NCBI GenBank assembly: GCA_023389095.1
Contig: JAEWFB010000098.1
Coordinates: 1 to 6,666 of the forward strand
Origin: Actinomycetes bacterium
Lineage (GTDB): Bacteria > Actinomycetota > Actinomycetes > Actinomycetales > Dermatophilaceae
Direction of reading: 5' to 3'
DNA length: 6,666 nt
In this document: one piece after another, positions 1-6,104 of the stretch
Position numbering within the stretch: the stretch's first letter is position 1
Layout: every line of letters starts with the position of its first letter
Made by a program: the position numbers and the translations under genes
The notes under the pieces: model-generated
The model's database searches: none
Told to the model about the DNA's origin: nothing
Seen by the model: only the letters and a program-made list of their open reading frames with translations

Positions 1-2
1 AC

Positions 3-8
3 TACCGT
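3..8 (+). promoter_or_regulatory. Candidate -10 element for a leaderless LLM oxidoreductase mRNA
   Basis: TACCGT fits the TANNNT -10 pattern. It is followed by exactly six bases (CGGGGC) and then the ATG at 15, so transcription would start at or next to the ATG. The upstream -35 region lies outside the window, so this rests on geometry alone. No Shine-Dalgarno sequence is needed in this model, although the GGGG at 10-13 is too close to the start to serve as one. Confidence 0.4.
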
Positions 9-14
9 CGGGGC

Positions 15-896
15 ATGCGCTTCGGTCTCGCGATCCTGCCCGAGCACGCCTGGTCCGTCGCCGAGCCGATGTGGCGCGAGGCCGACGCGATGGGCTTCGA
101 CCACCTCTGGACCTTCGACCACATCACGTGGGGCGGCCTGCCCGAGTCGCCGTGGTTCGCCGCGGTGCCGACGCTCGCCGCGGCCGCCGCCGTGACCTCG
201 AGGGCGCGCCTCGGCACGTTCGTGTCCTCGCCGAACAACCACCACCCGGTGCAGTTCATGCGTGAGGTCCTCGCCCTCGACGACATCTCGGGAGGCCGCT
301 TCCTCCTCGGCGTCGGCACGGGCGGCGACCTCGACTCGCGCATCACCGGCGCCGACCTGCCGCTCAAGGAGCGGGTCGCGCGCTTCCACGAGTTCACCGA
401 CCTGCTCGACCGGCTGCTCCGCGAGAGCCGCGTCTCCGCCGACGGCCGGTTCTACTCGGCCCGCGACGTCCAGACGCGGCCCGGCCCGGTGCGCGGCCTG
501 CCCGAGGGCCACCGGGTGCCGCTCGTCATCGCCGCCAACGGGCCGCGCTCCATCCGGCTCGCGGTGCACCGCGGCGACGCGTGGATGACCTACGGCGGCA
601 GCGCCGACACCGACGCCGAGTGGTGGGCGCTCGTGGCCGGCCACTGCCGCGTCGTCGAGGAGACGCTCGGGGCGACGGGTCGCGAGCCGGGCAGCCTCGA
701 CCGTTACCTCAACCTCGACAGCGCCCCGACGTTCTCGCTGACCAGCGTCGACGCCTTCGAGGACGCCGTCGGCCGCGCCGCCGACCTCGGCTTCACCGAC
801 GTCATCACGCACTGGCCGCGCGCCACCGAGCCGTACCGCGGCGACCGGTCGGTCCTCGAGGCCGTCGTCGCCGACGTCATCCCGCGCCTGCGCTGA
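15..896 (+). CDS. LLM-class flavin-dependent oxidoreductase (luciferase-like monooxygenase family)
   Basis: Predicted cytosolic oxidoreductase of 293 residues with the bacterial luciferase-like TIM-barrel fold. These enzymes use reduced FMN or coenzyme F420; the substrate cannot be read from the sequence. Seen: an N-terminal strand MRFGLAILPE, the family-typical segment LWTFDHITWG at about residues 31-40, the signature ISGGRFLLGVGTG at 91-103, and a second conserved block, VIAANGPRSIRLAVHRGDAW, at 171-190. Length is usual for the family. The ATG at 15 is chosen because it begins the first barrel strand and lies six bases after a -10-like hexamer. The gene stands alone, separated from the next by a 110-bp gap with its own promoter candidate, so a role in purine metabolism should not be assumed. 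F420 use is plausible for an actinobacterium but is inference. Confidence 0.88.
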   Translation: MRFGLAILPEHAWSVAEPMWREADAMGFDHLWTFDHITWGGLPESPWFAAVPTLAAAAAVTSRARLGTFVSSPNNHHPVQFMREVLALDDISGGRFLLGVGTGGDLDSRITGADLPLKERVARFHEFTDLLDRLLRESRVSADGRFYSARDVQTRPGPVRGLPEGHRVPLVIAANGPRSIRLAVHRGDAWMTYGGSADTDAEWWALVAGHCRVVEETLGATGREPGSLDRYLNLDSAPTFSLTSVDAFEDAVGRAADLGFTDVITHWPRATEPYRGDRSVLEAVVADVIPRLR

Positions 897-901
897 CCCG
901 C

Positions 902-958
902 GTCCCGGCGTCCCCGGCGTCCCCGGTGTCCCCGGCGTCCCCGGCGTCCCCGGCGTCC
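902..958. repeat. 9-bp GC-rich tandem repeat (about six copies)
   Basis: The unit GTCCCCGGC occurs as five consecutive full copies at 910-954; one carries T in place of the final C. They are preceded by an 8-base copy lacking one C (902-909) and followed by the partial unit GTCC. The tract starts 5 bases after the LLM gene stop and ends about 35 bases before the -10 element of the next gene. It is non-coding. Being a multiple of three it stays open when read in frame, as Pro-Ala-Ser repeats, but there is no reason to think it is translated. Length variation between strains would be expected. Confidence 0.9.
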
Positions 959-963
959 GTGCC

Positions 964-999
964 GACGCGTCGGTCGGCGTCGGTGGGCGGGGCTAGGCT
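964..999 (+). promoter_or_regulatory. Candidate promoter of the SCP-like operon, with GACGCGTCGG box
   Basis: TAGGCT at 994-999 is a good actinobacterial -10 and ends seven bases before the ATG at 1007, which implies a leaderless or nearly leaderless transcript. GACGCGTCGG at 964-973 is part of a perfect 12-bp palindrome (962-973) and ends exactly 20 bases before the -10. The same box at the same distance occurs at purF, and a one-base variant occurs at purM. It overlaps the expected -35 position, so it could be a divergent -35 or a bound operator. Confidence 0.5.
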
Positions 1000-1006
1000 G
1001 CCGCCC

Positions 1007-1381
1007 ATGCCGCCACGCCGACGCACCCCGGTCGACGCGGGTCGGGCCGCACTGCAGGCCTGCCGCGCCGCCGACTTCGCGGCCGACCGCGAGACCCTCG
1101 CCACCGCCGTGCGCTACACGCTCGAGGAGCTCGCCACCGTCGCCCCGGGACGCACCGTCGAGGTCCGCGTGCCGCCGTTCGGCGCGGCCCAGTGCATCGA
1201 GGGCCCGGTGCACCGCCGCGGCACCCCGCCCAACGTCATCGAGACCGACGCCGACACGTGGCTGCGGCTCGCCGTCGGGGACCTCTCCTGGGACGACGCC
1301 GTCGACGCCGCCCGGGTCCGCGCGAGCGGCCAGCGCGCCCACCTCGACGGCCTGCTGCCGTTGCGCTCGCTTACGCTGTGA
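1007..1381 (+). CDS. Sterol carrier family protein (bacterial SCP-like, SCP_3 type)
   Basis: Small protein of 124 residues resembling the actinobacterial SCP2-like family often found next to purF. Its biochemical role is not established; an SCP2-like fold suggests binding of a lipid or other hydrophobic ligand in the cytosol. Seen: a basic N-terminus (MPPRRRTPVD), a helical segment to about residue 45, then the recognisable blocks VEVRVPPFGAAQCIEG (51-66), RGTPPNVIETDADTWLRLAVG (71-91) and the C-terminal VRASGQRAHLDGLLPL. There is no signal peptide. The ATG at 1007 is preferred because of the -10 seven bases upstream; the reading frame stays open further upstream only through the tandem repeat. 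It is the first gene of a tightly packed run, with the next start only 2 bp beyond its stop. Confidence 0.8.
   Translation: MPPRRRTPVDAGRAALQACRAADFAADRETLATAVRYTLEELATVAPGRTVEVRVPPFGAAQCIEGPVHRRGTPPNVIETDADTWLRLAVGDLSWDDAVDAARVRASGQRAHLDGLLPLRSLTL
1372..1377 (+). promoter_or_regulatory. Candidate internal -10 element before the small membrane protein gene
   Basis: TACGCT is followed by six bases (GTGACC) and then the GTG at 1384, the same spacing as at the other starts in this window. It lies inside the 3' end of the SCP-like gene and would allow separate leaderless expression of the downstream genes. I see no convincing -35. The short gap also permits simple cotranscription, so this is tentative. 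Confidence 0.3.
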
Positions 1382-1383
1382 CC

Positions 1384-1629
1384 GTGAGTCCCGACGTCCC
1401 CCGCACCCCGAACTTCAAGCGCTTCCTCGTCACCGGGGCCCTCGTCGGGCTCGTCGTCGGGGTCTTCATCGGCCTGCGCGAGCCGGGGGGGCCGAGCTAC
1501 TCGGTGGTCAAGTCCTACGACGTCGGAACCGCCGTCCTCTTCCTCGGGGCGCTCGGCGTCTTCCTCGGTGCCGGTCTGGCGGGCATCATCGCGCTCCTGC
1601 TCGACCGCACGGGCCGCGACGGCTCGTGA
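1384..1629 (+). CDS. Small two-TM membrane protein of unknown function
   Basis: I do not recognise a named family. The 81-residue product has two clear hydrophobic segments, FLVTGALVGLVVGVFIGL at about 14-31 and a longer one at about 49-73 rich in Gly, Ala, Leu and Val. They are joined by a polar loop containing EPGGPSYSVVKSYD, and the ends are short and charged (RTPNFKR before TM1, DRTGRDGS after TM2). A hairpin in the cytoplasmic membrane is expected. Start choice: GTG 1384 lies 2 bp after the preceding stop and six bases after a -10-like hexamer. GTG 1378, which overlaps that stop as GTGA and adds two residues, is the alternative. The 3' end overlaps the CoA-transferase gene by 4 bp, so the two are probably translationally coupled. 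Function cannot be inferred beyond membrane location. Confidence 0.72.
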   Translation: MSPDVPRTPNFKRFLVTGALVGLVVGVFIGLREPGGPSYSVVKSYDVGTAVLFLGALGVFLGAGLAGIIALLLDRTGRDGS

Positions 1630-2813
1630 GCCCGGCGCCGCGCGGAGGGCCCCTCGCCGGCATCCGTGTCGTCGAGCTGGCCGGCATCGGCCCCGCGCCG
1701 TTCGCGGCGATGCTGCTGGCCGACCTCGGGGCCGACGTCATCCGCGTCGACCGCCCCGGCCTGTCGCCACTACCCGTGCCGCTCGAGCCCGAGCACGACC
1801 TGCTCCGGCGCGGCCGCCCCTCGGTCGCGCTCGACCTCAAGCACCCCGATGGCCTCGCCGCCGCGCTGCACCTCGTCGAGCAGGCCGACGTGCTCGTCGA
1901 GGGCTACCGCCCCGGCGTCGCCGAGCGCCTCGGCCTCGGCCCCGACCCGTGCCTCGAGCGCAACCCGCGGCTCGTCTACGGGCGGATGACCGGCTGGGGC
2001 CAGGACGGCCCGCTCGCGCAGGCAGCGGGTCACGACATCGGCTACATCGCGATCACCGGGGCGCTCGGGGCCATCGGCAGGGCCGACGGGCCGCCGCAGG
2101 TGCCGGTCAACCTCGTCGGCGACTTCGGCGGCGGCGCGCTCTACCTCGTCGTCGGCGTCCTCGCGGCCCTGCTCGAGGCGCGCACGAGCGGGCAGGGGCA
2201 GGTCGTCGACGCCGCGATCGTCGACGGCACGGCGCACGTGTCCTCGCTCGTCCTCGGCCTCGTCGGGGCCGGGCTGTGGAGCGACCGCCGCGGCACCAAC
2301 CTCCTCGACACCGGCGCCCCGTTCTACGACGTCTACGAGACGAGCGACGCCGGCTGGATGGCCGTCGGCCCGCTCGAACAGGGCTTCTACGACACGTTCC
2401 TCGCACTGCTCGGCCTGACCGACGCCGCGCCGGACCGCCTCGACCCGAGCGAGTGGCCGGCGCTGCGCGCCCTCCTCGCCGACACGTTCCGCACCCGTAC
2501 CCGCGACGCGTGGACCGCGCTCTTCGAGGGCACCGACGCCTGCGTCGAGCCGGTGCTGTCCTACGCCGAGGCGCCCGCCCACCCCCACCTGGCCGCGCGC
2601 GGCACGTACGTCGAGCACCACGGCGTCGTGCAACCGGCACCGGCGCCCCGGTTCTCCCGAACGCCGGCCTCGCTGACCACCCCGCCCTCGCCGGTCGGTG
2701 CCGACACCCGGGCCGCACTGAGCGCGTGGGGAGTTCCCGACGTCGACGGGCTGCTGGCCTCGGGGGCGGCCCTCGACACGTCGGCGGCCGCGGCCGCCTC
2801 GACCACGTCGTGA
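1626..2813 (+). CDS. CaiB/BaiF CoA-transferase family protein, probable alpha-methylacyl-CoA racemase
   Basis: Family III CoA-transferase fold of 395 residues, closest by eye to alpha-methylacyl-CoA racemase (AMACR, MCR of Mycobacterium tuberculosis). That enzyme epimerises 2-methyl-branched acyl-CoA esters so that beta-oxidation can proceed. Seen: the N-terminal block GIRVVELAGIGPAPFAAML (12-30), VEGYRPGVAERLGLGP (91-106), RMTGWGQDGPLAQAAGHDIG (120-139), VNLVGDFGGG (161-170) and GQGQVVDAAIVDG (189-201). The residues equivalent to the MCR catalytic set, as I recall them, are present with constant offset: His136, Asp166 and Glu251. The racemase-type His/Asp arrangement and the block order favour racemase over CoA transfer. 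It starts at a GTGA overlap with the membrane-protein gene and ends at a GTGA overlap with thpR. The C-terminus has a low-complexity Ala/Ser/Thr tail. Substrate is not determinable. Confidence 0.87.
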   Translation: MSPAPRGGPLAGIRVVELAGIGPAPFAAMLLADLGADVIRVDRPGLSPLPVPLEPEHDLLRRGRPSVALDLKHPDGLAAALHLVEQADVLVEGYRPGVAERLGLGPDPCLERNPRLVYGRMTGWGQDGPLAQAAGHDIGYIAITGALGAIGRADGPPQVPVNLVGDFGGGALYLVVGVLAALLEARTSGQGQVVDAAIVDGTAHVSSLVLGLVGAGLWSDRRGTNLLDTGAPFYDVYETSDAGWMAVGPLEQGFYDTFLALLGLTDAAPDRLDPSEWPALRALLADTFRTRTRDAWTALFEGTDACVEPVLSYAEAPAHPHLAARGTYVEHHGVVQPAPAPRFSRTPASLTTPPSPVGADTRAALSAWGVPDVDGLLASGAALDTSAAAAASTTS

Positions 2814-3379
2814 GGCTCTTCGTCGCGCTCGTCCCGCCCGACGACGCGCTCGAGCACCTCGCCACCCACGTGGAGCCCCGCCGTGAGGCCGGTCTCGAGC
2901 TGCGCTGGACCGACCGGCACCAGTGGCACGTCACGCTCGCCTTCCTCGGCGCGGTGGCCGAGCGCAGCCTCGACGACCTCACCGACGCCCTGGCCGCCGT
3001 CGCGTCGCGCCGTGACCCGCTCGTGCTGCGGCTCTCCGGGGCCGGTGCCTTCCCGAACCCCTACGCCGCCCGCGTCCTGTGGGCCGGTGTCGAGGTCCTG
3101 CACGGCGACCTCACGGCCCTGGCCCGGGCCACGCGCGGCGCCGCGAACGGCGTCGGTGCCACCCCCGACGGCACCCGCTTCCACCCGCACGTGACGCTCG
3201 GACGCTTCCCGCGGCCGGCCGAGGCGACCCGCTGGCTGCGCACCTTCGACGCCTACGAGGGCCCGACGTGGCGCGCCGACGAGGTCGTGCTCGTCGAGTC
3301 GCACCTCGGCGAGGGTCGCGGCCACCGGCCGCGCTACGAGGTCCTCGCGACGCTCCCGCTGGGCCGGCCCGCGGGCTGA
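2810..3379 (+). CDS. thpR: RNA 2',3'-cyclic phosphodiesterase (2H family, ThpR/LigT)
   Basis: Cytosolic 2H phosphoesterase of 189 residues, the usual size for ThpR. It hydrolyses 2',3'-cyclic phosphates on RNA ends to 2'-phosphates and can ligate tRNA halves in vitro (formerly 2'-5' RNA ligase, LigT). Both catalytic HxTx motifs are visible: HVTL at residues 40-43 and HVTL at 127-130, the latter in the family context RFHPHVTLGRF. The N-terminus MRLFVALVPP is typical and fixes the GTG at 2810 as start, within a GTGA overlap with the racemase stop. The C-terminal strand segment VVLVESHLGEGRGHRPRYEV (159-178) is also characteristic. It is the last gene of the four-gene run; no functional link with the racemase is evident, so coupling may simply reflect genome packing. 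Confidence 0.92.
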   Translation: MRLFVALVPPDDALEHLATHVEPRREAGLELRWTDRHQWHVTLAFLGAVAERSLDDLTDALAAVASRRDPLVLRLSGAGAFPNPYAARVLWAGVEVLHGDLTALARATRGAANGVGATPDGTRFHPHVTLGRFPRPAEATRWLRTFDAYEGPTWRADEVVLVESHLGEGRGHRPRYEVLATLPLGRPAG

Positions 3380-3390
3380 GCGCGCCCGCG
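3370..3390 (+). terminator. Possible stem-loop at the 3' end of thpR
   Basis: CGCGGGC (3370-3376) can pair with GCCCGCG (3384-3390) around a 7-base loop TGAGCGC, which contains the thpR stop codon. There is no T-tract, and such GC stems arise easily in this composition, so this is weak support for a terminator. Confidence 0.22.
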
Positions 3391-3391
3391 C

Positions 3392-3444
3392 GGGACGCGT
3401 CGGGGCTCGGGAGGGTGACGCTCGCCGGGGTGGGACGCGTCGGG
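3392..3444. repeat. 13-bp direct repeat upstream of purF
   Basis: GGGACGCGTCGGG occurs at 3392-3404 and again at 3432-3444, exactly 40 bp apart (about four helical turns). Each copy contains the 8-bp palindrome GACGCGTC. The proximal copy overlaps the expected -35 region of purF and the distal one lies just upstream. This layout is compatible with two operator sites bound by one regulator, but no known regulator is identified. Confidence 0.6.
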
Positions 3445-3469
3445 ACGACCCCCGGGCCTGTGCGACACT
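3434..3469 (+). promoter_or_regulatory. Candidate purF promoter
   Basis: GACACT at 3464-3469 is a weak -10-like hexamer placed exactly six bases before the GTG at 3476, which suggests a leaderless purF transcript. GACGCGTCGG at 3434-3443 ends 20 bases upstream of the hexamer, the same distance as at the SCP-like gene and purM. The 96-bp gap after thpR supports an independent purF promoter. Confidence 0.45.
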
Positions 3470-3475
3470 GGCCCC

Positions 3476-5038
3476 GTGGCACGCGGCGACGGTCGACTGA
3501 ACCATGACCTCATCCCCGGCGAGAAGGGCCCGCAGGATGCCTGCGGGGTCTTCGGCGTCTGGGCCCCGGGAGAGGACGTCGCGAAGCTGACGTACTTCGG
3601 GCTCTATGCGCTGCAGCACCGGGGGCAGGAGTCGGCGGGCATCGCCACCGGCGACGGCGAGAAGATCCTCGTCTACAAGGACATGGGCCTCGTGAGCCAG
3701 GTCTTCGACGAGACCGCCCTCAGCTCGCTGCGCGGGCACCTCGCCATCGGCCACACCCGCTACTCGACGACCGGCGGGTCGACGTGGGAGAACGCGCAGC
3801 CGACCCTCGGCGGCACGGGGCACAGCACGCTGGCCCTGGCCCACAACGGCAACCTCATCAACACCGTCGAGCTGCGCGCCCTCGTCGACGAGCACTTCGG
3901 CGGCAGCCGCGTCACGGGTGAGCTCGCCCGCGGCAACACGTCCGACACCGCCCTCGTCACGACGCTGCTGTCCGCCGACGAGGACCGCACCCCCGAGCAG
4001 GCCGCCCTCGAGCTGCTGCCGAAGCTGCGCGGCGCCTTCTCGTTCGTCTTCATGGACGAGCAGACCCTCTACGCGGCCCGCGACCCGTGGGGTGTCCGAC
4101 CGCTCGCGCTCGGCCGCCTCGAGCGCGGCTGGGTCGTCGCCTCCGAGACCGCCGCGCTGCAGACCATCGGCGCGTCCGTCATCCGCGAGGTCGAGCCCGG
4201 CGAGCTCATCGCCATCGACGAGAACGGCCTGCGCTCGCACAAGTTCGCCGAGCCCCAGCCGAAGGGCTGCGTCTTCGAGTACGTCTACCTCGCGCGTCCC
4301 GACGCCGTGATCCGCGGCCGCGTCGTGCACGAGGCGCGCGTCGAGATGGGCCGCGTCCTGGCCCGCGAGCACGCCGTCGACGCCGACCTCGTCATCGGCG
4401 TCCCCGAGTCGGGCGTGCCTGCGGCCGTGGGCTACTCGCAGGAGTCCGGCATCCCGTTCGGGCAGGGCTTCGTCAAGAACGCCTACGTCGGACGCACCTT
4501 CATCCAGCCGTCGCAGACGCTGCGCCAGCTCGGCATCCGGCTCAAGCTCAACCCGCTCGAGCACACGATCCGCGGCAAGCGCCTCGTCGTCGTCGACGAC
4601 TCGATCGTGCGGGGCAACACCCAGCGGGCGCAGATCCGGATGCTCCGCGAGGCCGGCGCCGCCGAGGTCCACGTGCGCATCTCCTCGCCCCCCGTGCAGT
4701 GGCCGTGCTTCTACGGCATCGACTTCGCGACGCGTGCCGAGCTCATCGCCACCGGCCTCGGCACCGAGGAGATCCGGGCCTCGATCGGCGCCGACTCCCT
4801 CGGCTACATCTCCGAGGAGGGCATGATCGGGGCCACCGACCAGCCGCGCGAGCAGCTGTGCACGGCCTGCTTCACCGGCCGGTACCCGATCGAGCTGCCC
4901 GAGGACGGCCAGATCGGCAAGCACGTGCTCGAGACCCTCCCGCTGACGGTGCGCACCGGCCACGACCGGTCCGTCGACGTCGAGGGCGTCACGCTCGGCG
5001 TCTCCGCCGGCGGCGAGAACGCCCTCCAGCACCCCTGA
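3476..5038 (+). CDS. purF: Amidophosphoribosyltransferase
   Basis: Catalyses PRPP + glutamine + water to 5-phosphoribosylamine, the first committed step of de novo purine synthesis, in the cytosol. The protein is 520 residues. The N-terminal Ntn-type glutaminase begins at Cys23 (QDACGVFG), so the first 22 residues are a propeptide expected to be removed to expose the Cys nucleophile. LYALQHRGQESAGIA and GHTRYSTTGG follow. The C-terminal phosphoribosyltransferase domain carries the PRPP loop LVVVDDSIVRGN at about 370-381. Four cysteines match the [4Fe-4S] ligands of the Bacillus-type enzyme: Cys265 (PKGCVF), Cys411 (WPCFYG), and Cys462 and Cys465 (CTAC). This is therefore the processed, Fe-S-containing class, unlike E. 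coli PurF. The GTG start at 3476 follows a -10-like hexamer by six bases. purM lies 1.2 kb downstream beyond an inserted minus-strand gene. Confidence 0.97.
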   Translation: MARGDGRLNHDLIPGEKGPQDACGVFGVWAPGEDVAKLTYFGLYALQHRGQESAGIATGDGEKILVYKDMGLVSQVFDETALSSLRGHLAIGHTRYSTTGGSTWENAQPTLGGTGHSTLALAHNGNLINTVELRALVDEHFGGSRVTGELARGNTSDTALVTTLLSADEDRTPEQAALELLPKLRGAFSFVFMDEQTLYAARDPWGVRPLALGRLERGWVVASETAALQTIGASVIREVEPGELIAIDENGLRSHKFAEPQPKGCVFEYVYLARPDAVIRGRVVHEARVEMGRVLAREHAVDADLVIGVPESGVPAAVGYSQESGIPFGQGFVKNAYVGRTFIQPSQTLRQLGIRLKLNPLEHTIRGKRLVVVDDSIVRGNTQRAQIRMLREAGAAEVHVRISSPPVQWPCFYGIDFATRAELIATGLGTEEIRASIGADSLGYISEEGMIGATDQPREQLCTACFTGRYPIELPEDGQIGKHVLETLPLTVRTGHDRSVDVEGVTLGVSAGGENALQHP

Positions 5039-5087
5039 CGCCCGGTCCCACCCCCTCGCGCCTCCCACCCTCTCCCGCCACCCACCC

Positions 5088-5135
5088 GGTTCGATGTATT
5101 CGGCGGTCACCCGTGACCGCGCAATACATCGAACC
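5088..5135. repeat. 48-bp palindromic element, left copy
   Basis: Two 23-base arms (5088-5110 and 5113-5135) flank a CC centre (5111-5112). Arms match at 21 of 23 positions; the mismatches are C5101/C5122 and G5102/G5121. The outer part is GGTTCGATGTATT and its complement, the inner core GCGGTCACCCGTGACCGC. It lies 49 bp after the purF stop and overlaps the 3' end of the convergent minus-strand gene, supplying its stop codon. As RNA it would form a long hairpin and could terminate transcription from either side, but no T-tract follows. It is 45/48 identical to the right copy, in the same orientation. Confidence 0.95.
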
Positions 5136-6045
5136 GAGGCTGTTGGTGGCGATGTCCGACGGCGACCTGGTCGAGGAAACGGTCGGGCTCGAGACGCAGG
5201 CCGATGACGTCGATGCGCAGCACGCGGTCGCCGGCCAGGACGACGTCGTTCTGACGCACGTTGTCGAGCATGACGTTGAGCCCTTCGCGATGGTGGGCCC
5301 CGTCGACCTCCACGACAAGGCCACAGCAGTCCCATCGGACGTCGAGGTAGATCCGGCCGCTGGGTCCGTGGCGCACGACCTGACGGCTCGGCTCCGGGAG
5401 ACCGCGTTGTCGACACCTCAGCGCGAAGTCCAGCTCGCCGAGGGACTCGATGCCGAAGGCGATGTCGCGAACGATGGACCGCACGAAGGCCCGACGCTTC
5501 CGCCCGCGCACCGACCTCTGCGTGGCTGCGAGGAGTGATGGCGTCGTCAGCTTCTGCTGGACGGTCATGAGCAGGACGAGAGCCGCCTGCCGGTCTGACA
5601 CCGCCCAGTGCGCCGCTCGGATTGCTGCAACAGCGGGCCTGGTACGGGGTAGCCCTCGATCCAGCAGCTCGCCGGGCACCCTGCGGATCACCTTGTGGAT
5701 GACAACGCCGGACAACGGGCTGGTGTTGTGGTTGTGCTTCGCCGACACGTGGATACGCCCGTCGGTGAACCCCGTGAGCCCGGCCGCCTGCAGGGCGGTC
5801 ACCCCATCGATGGCTGCGATCGACGCGCCGACCTCCCAGACGGCTCGCCATCGCCGTGCCTCGTCGTCGAGTCGGCCCGTATGCACCGCGATGGTCTGCC
5901 TACCGTGAGTGGTCCAACGACCCGACTCGACCGCCCGCCGGATGTGGATCTCGGTGATTCCCGCGGCTTGCAGCTGCCGCCGCGACACCACGCCACCTTG
6001 GTCCTCGGCGAGCTCGCGGGCATGGGCCAGACGCGTGCGATCCAT
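5107..6045 (-). CDS. AbiEi-like wHTH plus DUF559 (Vsr/PD-(D/E)XK-like) domain protein
   Basis: 312 residues from ATG 6045. Residues 1-50 (ELAEDQGGVVSRRQLQAAGI onward) resemble the winged-helix N-terminal domain of AbiEi-type antitoxins and related actinobacterial proteins. The middle is a poorly defined alpha/beta segment. The C-terminus from about 199 matches the DUF559 nuclease-like fold: Glu204 in ESLGELDFALR, Asp235 in YLDVRW, and VVEVDGAHH with Glu246, Asp248 and His251/252. Then come DNVRQND (Asp261, Arg264) and RVLRIDV. The acidic set of the fold is intact, so nuclease activity is possible but unproven. No AbiEii-like toxin gene is adjacent. Residues 304-312 and the stop lie in the left palindrome. 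GTG 6126, with GGGAGG nine bases upstream, would add 27 residues; ATG 6045 is preferred for domain fit and promoter spacing. Sampled 60-base lines here are about 63-68% GC versus about 75% in purF, which suggests acquisition. Confidence 0.82.
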   Translation of the reverse strand: MDRTRLAHARELAEDQGGVVSRRQLQAAGITEIHIRRAVESGRWTTHGRQTIAVHTGRLDDEARRWRAVWEVGASIAAIDGVTALQAAGLTGFTDGRIHVSAKHNHNTSPLSGVVIHKVIRRVPGELLDRGLPRTRPAVAAIRAAHWAVSDRQAALVLLMTVQQKLTTPSLLAATQRSVRGRKRRAFVRSIVRDIAFGIESLGELDFALRCRQRGLPEPSRQVVRHGPSGRIYLDVRWDCCGLVVEVDGAHHREGLNVMLDNVRQNDVVLAGDRVLRIDVIGLRLEPDRFLDQVAVGHRHQQPRFDVLRGHG

Positions 6046-6051
6046 GGTTGG

Positions 6052-6081
6052 AGCGTCGGGCGTGGAGGAGTTGGCGGTCAC
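6052..6081 (-). promoter_or_regulatory. Candidate leaderless promoter of the nuclease-fold gene
   Basis: On the minus strand GTGACC (6081-6076) and GACGCT (6057-6052) are separated by 18 bases. The second hexamer ends six bases before the ATG at 6045, matching the leaderless geometry of other starts here. The -35-like hexamer lies within GGCGGTCACCCG (6073-6084, plus strand). That 12-mer is also found in the left palindrome at 5102-5113, so the promoter may share a binding site with the palindromes. Confidence 0.42.
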
Positions 6082-6104
6082 CCGAAGGCTGTCGACCTGT
6101 GGAT

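Noticed and set aside
902..958. CRISPR array
   Set aside because: Units are 9 bp and contiguous with no spacers, so it is a simple tandem repeat.
704..1342. Minus-strand frame antisense to the LLM and SCP-like genes
   Set aside because: It has repetitive Arg/Gly composition through the tandem repeat and lies opposite two recognisable proteins.
3380..3475. Purine riboswitch upstream of purF
   Set aside because: The gap is 96 bp, the likely transcription start is at the start codon, and I see no conserved purine aptamer core.
5088..5135. Classic Rho-independent terminator only
   Set aside because: The hairpin is long but lacks a T-tract on either side, and an almost identical copy occurs at 6147-6194, where no transcript is expected to end. 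Termination may be a side effect, not the full explanation.
4087..5538. A 483-codon plus-strand frame crossing the purF stop and the left palindrome
   Set aside because: It overlaps purF in another frame and is Arg/Pro/Ala-rich. Its tail is antisense to the nuclease-fold gene, and no start or domain supports it.
2561..5851. A 1096-codon open frame on the minus strand
   Set aside because: It runs antisense through thpR, purF and the 3' part of the racemase gene, all strongly supported. Its product is low-complexity Arg/Gly/Ala-rich in places, as expected from shadow frames in very high-GC DNA.
5450..5908. Plus-strand frame opposite the nuclease-fold gene
   Set aside because: The minus strand carries recognisable AbiEi-like and DUF559 blocks; the plus frame has no recognisable domain.
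5107..6045. Complete AbiE-type toxin-antitoxin pair
   Set aside because: Only an AbiEi-like N-terminal domain is present. No AbiEii nucleotidyltransferase-like toxin gene is adjacent, and the C-terminus is DUF559-like instead.
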